Source of the DNA: an uncultured Lachnospiraceae bacterium
GTDB taxonomy: Bacteria; Bacillota; Clostridia; Lachnospirales; Lachnospiraceae
Length of the DNA: 64,000 bases
NCBI GenBank assembly: GCA_910585895.1
Contig: CAJUHY010000005.1
Location: 39,957 to 103,956, forward strand
Direction of reading: 5' to 3'
The position numbers and the translations under genes are program-made. Shown here piece by piece: positions 59,801 through 64,000 of the stretch; within the stretch, counting starts at the first letter, position 1, and the number at the start of each line of letters is the position of its first letter. Under the pieces are notes generated by a model. It was not told where the DNA came from and searched no databases. It saw only the letters and a program-made list of their open reading frames with translations.

Positions 59801-62287
59801 TGCTGCGATTGTACGCATCAGGTTCGGCGGGCAGCATGCACACCCAAACCATGGGGAACGTGCATTTCCATTGCTTGCTTCCAACAAGGTACTGTAATAG
59901 AAACGGTTACCATCTAAGTTCGTTCCTACCAGAATAGAGTTATAAAGATTTGTCTCAATCATATCTGCGTACTTTCCATCTTCATGCAGCAGATTCATCC
60001 TCTGATTCCAGTTAGCTGCTGCAATAGATGCACAGATTTCTGCATAAGACTGATTCGGCGGCAGTACATAGTCTGGTCCATAACCTTCGGAACTGGCTCC
60101 CGGAGCCGTTGTGCCGATTCCGCCCGTAATGTATGTCTTCTTGCTTGTCACAGATTCCCAGATAGTATCCAGGCTGTTCAGATAATCTTCTCTGTCGGTA
60201 TTTCCTTCTGGCAGCATTGTGGCGATATCTGTGATACCTGTATAGAAATAATTAGCACGCACGGAATGACCAACCGCTTCTGTCTCATCCTTAAACGGTG
60301 TTTTGTCCTGAGAATATTTACCTTCTTCCCATGCCTCATAACCGCTTTCACGCAGGCTGCTGTCCTCTCCACGCCGATTAATCAATGTCCTTACGGTATC
60401 ATAATAATCCTGCCCGGCTCCCTGACCTTCATATTCTTCTGCCAGTTTACCAAATTTGACCATTGCAAGCTCTATCTCTTCATGTCCTGGAACCTCATGC
60501 CTGGTTCCTGCCGGTCCAAATGTTGCTACAATATGGTCTGCAAACCGTTTGCCTGCCACATACAGCCTGTAATCAGGTTCGCCAATTCCTTCGCGGTAGC
60601 GTGTATAAGCAACTACGCCCTCCAGAAAATGTCCTGCATTGTACATCTCGTGGTTGGCAAAGTTCAGCCAGCGGTGTGTTCCCTGAGAACCTCCTCCGGC
60701 AGCATTCTTACCGCGCAAGGTGAAATACGTATCAATATATCCATCTGCATACTGTACTTTTTCAATTTTTTCAATCCAGCTATCCAGTTTGTCAGCTAAA
60801 AAGGCTCTTGTTTCAACCATTTCCGGGTCTGTCGCATTCTGCGTTGCGGAAAGTGTATAGGAAATTGCCTCTATACTCTTATAAATGTCAGAATCCTGGA
60901 AAACGTATCCGCTAAACTCGCCGTAATCTCCCTCTCCATTCAATTTCTTAATGGAATTGTCATAGTTCGGCTCTCCACCGGATGCCTGTTCAATCTCATA
61001 AATTGCCTTTTTCAAAGATGCTTTGGCATTCACTTCCTGCTTGGGCGCCCAGAATACATCATCGAGCTGCACGTTCTCAAACGTAACGCTGCTGTTGGAT
61101 TCCGGCGCCGAAACAGCATCCTTAACCGTTATCAATGCAGTTGCGTTATAGTTTTTCCCGCCATGTGTTGCAGTTCCACTTACACGGAAACTTGTTCCTT
61201 CCTTGCCCTTGGCATATTTTGCCGGATCTACCTTCTCCCAGGTAACCGGTATTAATTTGGAATTGAATTCCTCTGCAAAATCGAACTCAGGCTTTGTCGT
61301 ACTCTTCAGAGACGGCGTCGGATCGTCAAACTGTATCCCATTCGCTACCACTGAATTTGGAAGGATTGGTGCAACCCCCGCTGCTGTTGACGTCTTATAG
61401 ACATCAATGCTTTTTACCTTGTCCTCACGTACATTAATATCAAATTCCGTTTCTTTCGTGATGCCTTCATTACTTACGGAAAGCTTTAATTTTACTGCGC
61501 CTTCCTTCAAACCTTTCAATTTTACCGTGTTCTTATTATCATCACCTTGAATAGCCGCTACATCCGCAGGTGCAACAGACCATTTATAAGTCGACTGCGA
61601 AGCCAATGCTTCCGGCACTGTGTTCCCATTGAAAGTCAACACCTCATCCACAAGTAATTTACTGCTGCCGATAATCTTTGCCTGTGTAAGCTCTTCTTTG
61701 ATGCTGCCGGCATATACTTCCCACTCACTGATACCAACACCTGTATCGCCCTGCACATTTCTCGTTACTTTCATCCGCAAAGCTGTGGTGGTTATCGGAT
61801 TATCAAAATTGACTACATTCCAGACCGGTGTGCCCTGACCGTTTGTCTCCCCATGCTCAACTCCCACATTGGGAAGCGGTTTCCAATCCTCACCATCTTT
61901 ATACTCTAAAGTTGCATTAGAGGGCCACGTCACTCCTCCGCCGTCTGACCACCACATCACACGTGTGGAAGACATAGTCTGTGCTGTGCTCCAGGTAAGG
62001 GTAATCGGCAGCGGATAACCGGATTCTGGTCCTCCCCAACTATTCCAGCCTGTAGAAGCATCGCCATTTGCCAATGTACCGTCATTAATCTTATCAGCGC
62101 TGATTCCGTAAATATTGGTGTATCCTGCCTCTGCCTTTGCATTTAAAGCAAGGTTAGTCCCCAACTCAGAATCGGCGGCTCTTACAGTACCCGCCGTAAC
62201 GCCTTGTTCTGCCCTCAACGTTGTTGCCGGCAGCATTGTGAATACCATAGCCATACTTAATATCATGGCTAAGACTCTTCGTTTCAT
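56801..62287 (-). CDS. Giant secreted beta-L-arabinofuranosidase (GH127) with FIVAR and Ig-like repeats
   Basis: About 1828 residues. A signal peptide (residues 1-28) is followed by a discoidin/F5/8C-type domain (about 45-190), Ig-like domains (about 195-390), GH127 catalytic region (about 400-1030), a second discoidin-like domain (about 1090-1235), six FIVAR-type helical repeats (about 1240-1640) and two Big_2-like lysine-rich modules to the end. The GH127 zinc site is visible as E-I-C-A-S-I (E-x-C) and G-C-A-C-C-P-P-N with Cys818 and Cys819. It would release arabinose from plant or glycoprotein side chains. No LPxTG motif is seen; Lys-rich modules may bind the wall. Start by GGAGGAATGAGG. 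Confidence 0.87.
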   Translation of the reverse strand: MKRRVLAMILSMAMVFTMLPATTLRAEQGVTAGTVRAADSELGTNLALNAKAEAGYTNIYGISADKINDGTLANGDASTGWNSWGGPESGYPLPITLTWSTAQTMSSTRVMWWSDGGGVTWPSNATLEYKDGEDWKPLPNVGVEHGETNGQGTPVWNVVNFDNPITTTALRMKVTRNVQGDTGVGISEWEVYAGSIKEELTQAKIIGSSKLLVDEVLTFNGNTVPEALASQSTYKWSVAPADVAAIQGDDNKNTVKLKGLKEGAVKLKLSVSNEGITKETEFDINVREDKVKSIDVYKTSTAAGVAPILPNSVVANGIQFDDPTPSLKSTTKPEFDFAEEFNSKLIPVTWEKVDPAKYAKGKEGTSFRVSGTATHGGKNYNATALITVKDAVSAPESNSSVTFENVQLDDVFWAPKQEVNAKASLKKAIYEIEQASGGEPNYDNSIKKLNGEGDYGEFSGYVFQDSDIYKSIEAISYTLSATQNATDPEMVETRAFLADKLDSWIEKIEKVQYADGYIDTYFTLRGKNAAGGGSQGTHRWLNFANHEMYNAGHFLEGVVAYTRYREGIGEPDYRLYVAGKRFADHIVATFGPAGTRHEVPGHEEIELAMVKFGKLAEEYEGQGAGQDYYDTVRTLINRRGEDSSLRESGYEAWEEGKYSQDKTPFKDETEAVGHSVRANYFYTGITDIATMLPEGNTDREDYLNSLDTIWESVTSKKTYITGGIGTTAPGASSEGYGPDYVLPPNQSYAEICASIAAANWNQRMNLLHEDGKYADMIETNLYNSILVGTNLDGNRFYYSTLLEASNGNARSPWFGCACCPPNLMRTIAAASGYMYTVHNDTVFVNMYAGSEGKVNVSGTQVSLKQETQYPWEGTVKMTVNPAASKKFTIKVRIPGWVNEQENKNVTIKVGNETVTAKANKGYVAIDRTWQAGDVVQINMPMEIRKTESHPLVESTQGKIALQRGPVVYCMEKAGNAQLNAEISNFNPLNFVIPRDAELTAEYKEDLLNGVVEITGNVKYNTGSGLVDAKLQAIPYYAWNNRGDDATFEAGLETPKNNSSKMLIWTMAMDSESEEPDPGVSPDDGKPSIPGVTVPQIRDYATPSAAAGYDANAQGPDKFKDDTPGSFWNGWTAAGPQEDQWIQYDFGEKKVKLSSSTVDFYDDGGGVRVPDGIKIEYAAEDGSWVEVTKKGDWNFVAVDDVTYRIESSFEEVETSKIRVTADHKKSGANRIPIAVFDWKLSGDFTASAAEKQELTDQIANVEEILSSMTQSDYITESWNNLQSAITAAKAVAAKNDAGLVEIRAAQKAVVDAYNKLDKKADETAVQALQTMVDDYKTQESTYSAASWAEFKKTLEAAEALLSSGAGKSEIIAAKKALEAAAKNLDTKADTTSLNALKSAVATYTGKESEYTAASWAKFKPAFDKASSVANSNGPGQEEVDEAMNGLTAAESKLDKKASAASVNELKEQIEFYKQTDYTPESWKRFVYTLDEVKAIAESEDPGEKMINAAKISLETAKLKLEKAASSTSSDKLNQAIQAAGSYKESEYTPESWAAYMQVLETVKNALAAGETSQAMIDELQSMLDEAAANLKKKGTVTPPPTQNTVDKNALNAAITAAATQNQIDYTPATWSKFTAALTAAKNMASNANATQAQVNTAKANLDAAVKGLVVLKASSTKKVTLGVGETYSVKTKNCTYLSANANIATVSTKGAVKAKKAGTVVVKAIPSTGNKAKVFKITVKKAPGKISKVTFNKKAVKKNKVTLKKGKKGTFKITLPKGTASNKITYTSSKKKVATVSKTGVVKAKKKGTTTITIKTFNKKTKKIKVTVK

Positions 62288-62322
62288 CCTCATTCCTCCT
62301 TTTCTTTTCCATAATAATCTTA

Positions 62323-62351
62323 ATTATAGCAACTATTGATGCTACACAAAA
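62323..62351 (-). promoter_or_regulatory. Promoter of the GH127 gene
   Basis: TTTTGT, 17 bases, TATAAT, reading to the left, about 35 bases before the start. Confidence 0.6.
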
Positions 62352-62521
62352 TGAAACTTTTTTAAGGTTATAGCAGATATTTAAGGTTAAGGATTCAAAG
62401 TTTCACACATTAGCGTGACAAGGTCTTTCCTAATAAGATAAAATAAGACTGCCACATTGGATGGTGTTCCGTAAGGAAGTTGCCCTAAAGACCGAAATAT
62501 TGTGATATGCTGCTATGTAGA

Positions 62522-62545
62522 CAGTGTAGCCTTGCGGCTACGCTG
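62522..62545 (-). terminator. Hairpin overlapping the recombinase stop
   Basis: CAGTGTAGCC and GGCTACGCTG pair (one wobble) around TTGC. It overlaps the stop codon and could end the recombinase transcript; TTTT follows on the plus strand. Confidence 0.5.
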
Positions 62546-64000
62546 TTTTACTGCTCTGGCTGGCTGTTCTGTTCCGCATATGCTCTTGGAACAGTTCTTC
62601 CATTTCTTCGGGCATCGGCTCTCTGACAATGCCGACGCTGTTGTAGTAAATATCTAAACTCTGGTAACGCTGACCGTCAATATATTCTGGCTTGGACACG
62701 ACAATCTTCTCAATAAATTCGTGTACGATTTCGGGGGTTAATTCCGTAAGCTGTGTGACGCATTTTACCCTGTCGATAAAACGCTGAAGGCTGTCACTCT
62801 TGTCTGTTTCGGTTTCAAGGTACTGTTCCATATTGGGGATGGATTCTTTTAACTGTTTCTGCTCGTCCTCAAATGCCATTGACATGGTGGCGAAGCGTCC
62901 ATCAGAGATTTTCCCGCTTACATTGTCCTCATAAATCTTCTGGATAAGGCTGTCAATCTCTTTCACCCGCTTTTTTGCCTGTGCAAGCTCCCTGCGCTTT
63001 TCGGATAATTCTTTCCTCTTTTCCTCTCCGAAAGCCGCCATCTGATTTCTGGCAAAATCTTTTTCAAAACACTGAACGTACCAGAACACACGCTGCATAC
63101 TGTCCAATACTGCCTTTGCCACTACTTTTTCTCGGATATAGTGGGCAGAGCATACATCAGAGTTTTTGCGGTAGGAAGAACAGAAGAAATAAGCCTGTTC
63201 CCTCTTGTAATTATTTACTGTGCTGTAATAGAGTTTCTCCCCGCAGTCGGCGCAATAGAGCAGACCAGAAAACATGCTGATAATCCCGCTCCTTGTCGGT
63301 CTGCGGCGGTGTTCCCGAAGCTCCTGCACAAGCAGGAAGGTTTCTTCGTCAATGATTGCGGGATGGGTGTTTTTAAATATCTGCCATTCCTCCTGCGGGA
63401 GTTCCAGCCGCTTCTTGCTTTTAAATGATTTGTGCATGGTGCGGAAATTGACGGTGTCCCCGATATATTCCTGTCGGGAGAGGATGCGTACCACGCTGGC
63501 TGCTGACCAGTGGTAGGGGGTGGCGGGCGGTTTTCGGTATGCCATCCCAATGCTGTTCCAGTAAACCGTCGGCGTCATTACCTTGTCGGCTTTCAACTTT
63601 TTTGCTATCTGCGTCGGTCCAAGCCCTGCAACGCATAAGCTGAAAATCTGTTTCACTATTTTTGCCGCAGGCTCGTCGATAATCCATTTTCGGGGATTTT
63701 CGGGGTCTTTTTTATAGCCGTATGGCAGGTTGCTTGTAAGCGGGATTCCTGACATCCCCTTATTGCGGAATACATTCTTTACTTTCTGGCTTGTGTTCTT
63801 GGCGTGCCATTCATTGAATAAATCCTGCATGGGGACAAGGTCGCTGATGCCTTTAGCGGTGTCGATATTGTCCATGATAGCGATATAACGTACTTCCATA
63901 CGGTCAAAATCTTCTTCCAATAACTGCCCGACAACAAGGCGGTTACGCCCAAGCCTTGAGTGGTCTTTGACGATAATCGTCCCGATTTTCCCCTGCTCGG
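62538..64000 (-). CDS. Large serine recombinase (DUF4368-type), 5' end beyond the window
   Basis: The visible part is about 486 residues. It begins inside the resolvase catalytic domain (V-K-D-H-S-R-L-G-R-N-R, then D-N-I-D-T), so the catalytic serine and about 60 residues are missing off the edge. A Recombinase domain (G-Y-K-K-D-P-E-N-P-R-K-W-I-I-D), a zinc-ribbon C-A-D-C with two later cysteines, a coiled coil and a C-terminal DUF4368-like region (Y-I-D-G-Q-R-Y-Q-S-L-D-I-Y-Y-N) follow. It integrates and excises mobile elements at att sites. An apparent ATG at 63920 is internal, not a start. Confidence 0.9.
   Translation of the reverse strand, partial: EQGKIGTIIVKDHSRLGRNRLVVGQLLEEDFDRMEVRYIAIMDNIDTAKGISDLVPMQDLFNEWHAKNTSQKVKNVFRNKGMSGIPLTSNLPYGYKKDPENPRKWIIDEPAAKIVKQIFSLCVAGLGPTQIAKKLKADKVMTPTVYWNSIGMAYRKPPATPYHWSAASVVRILSRQEYIGDTVNFRTMHKSFKSKKRLELPQEEWQIFKNTHPAIIDEETFLLVQELREHRRRPTRSGIISMFSGLLYCADCGEKLYYSTVNNYKREQAYFFCSSYRKNSDVCSAHYIREKVVAKAVLDSMQRVFWYVQCFEKDFARNQMAAFGEEKRKELSEKRRELAQAKKRVKEIDSLIQKIYEDNVSGKISDGRFATMSMAFEDEQKQLKESIPNMEQYLETETDKSDSLQRFIDRVKCVTQLTELTPEIVHEFIEKIVVSKPEYIDGQRYQSLDIYYNSVGIVREPMPEEMEELFQEHMRNRTASQSSKTA

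Larger units (their letters stand above)
62352..64000. mobile_element. Probable edge of an integrated mobile element
   Basis: A large serine recombinase gene lies between the GH127 promoter and the window edge, with its 3' end toward the chromosome. Such recombinases usually sit at the end of ICE or IME insertions next to an att site. The att core is not identified; it is expected between 62352 and 62530. Confidence 0.4.

Noticed and set aside
6389..62422. Shared 10-mer GCGTGACAAG at 6389-6398 and 62413-62422
   Set aside because: Too short and in dissimilar contexts; chance is likely.
62538..63920. Recombinase considered as a complete 460-residue gene starting at 63920
   Set aside because: The reading frame continues upstream to the window edge through resolvase motifs, so the apparent start is internal.

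Overview
The window reads as a chromosomal segment of a motile, anaerobic, monoderm Firmicute, most likely a gut-type Lachnospiraceae (Clostridia). Evidence: radical-SAM [FeFe]-hydrogenase maturases HydE and HydG, a flagellin with its FliS chaperone, a secretin-less Tad/Flp pilus locus with a DUF5702 protein, the sporulation-linked pair YaaL/BofA, strong AGGAGG ribosome sites, and a secreted GH127 arabinofuranosidase with FIVAR and Big_2 repeats. Almost all genes are on the minus strand. No rRNA, tRNA or CRISPR array was seen.

Layout. 1-2.7 kb: birA (cut by the window edge), argF, and an nfeD/SPFH membrane pair. 2.8-9.9 kb: secreted SH3/cell-wall hydrolase, a Cache-type chemoreceptor on the plus strand, pgi, and a secreted subtilase. 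10-12.6 kb: a small membrane protein and a two-gene chemosensory module (FIST sensor plus soluble chemoreceptor). 12.8-18.3 kb: murG, a HIT protein, a flavodoxin/SCP2-like protein, and a large fibronectin-III surface protein. 18.4-28.0 kb: an eleven-gene Tad pilus operon that includes a 55-residue Flp pilin. 28.1-36.6 kb: bofA, yaaL, fliS, flagellin and a giant FliK-like DUF6240 protein behind a sigma-28-like promoter, then a large exported protein. 36.6-44.9 kb: methyltransferase, Pro-Gly-repeat protein, glgB, a TPR-AAA protein and an AI-2E-type permease. 45-50.9 kb: an aconitase-family hydratase and a two-component system. 51-56.6 kb: coiled-coil protein, hydG, hydE, a long structured intergenic leader, and an amidohydrolase. 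56.8-62.3 kb: the giant GH127 enzyme. 62.5-64 kb: a large serine recombinase running off the window, probably the edge of an integrated mobile element.

Themes. Surface and motility functions dominate: two chemoreceptors, flagellin, a Tad pilus, and four large exported proteins. The least-described parts are the Tad locus (two prepilin peptidases, a CpaE-like protein without a Walker A motif, and a pseudopilin carrying tandem Cys/His metal-site motifs), the FIST/chemoreceptor pair, the TPR-AAA/glgB operon, and the structured leader before hydE. Start codons were chosen mostly from Shine-Dalgarno spacing, and several are GTG or TTG.
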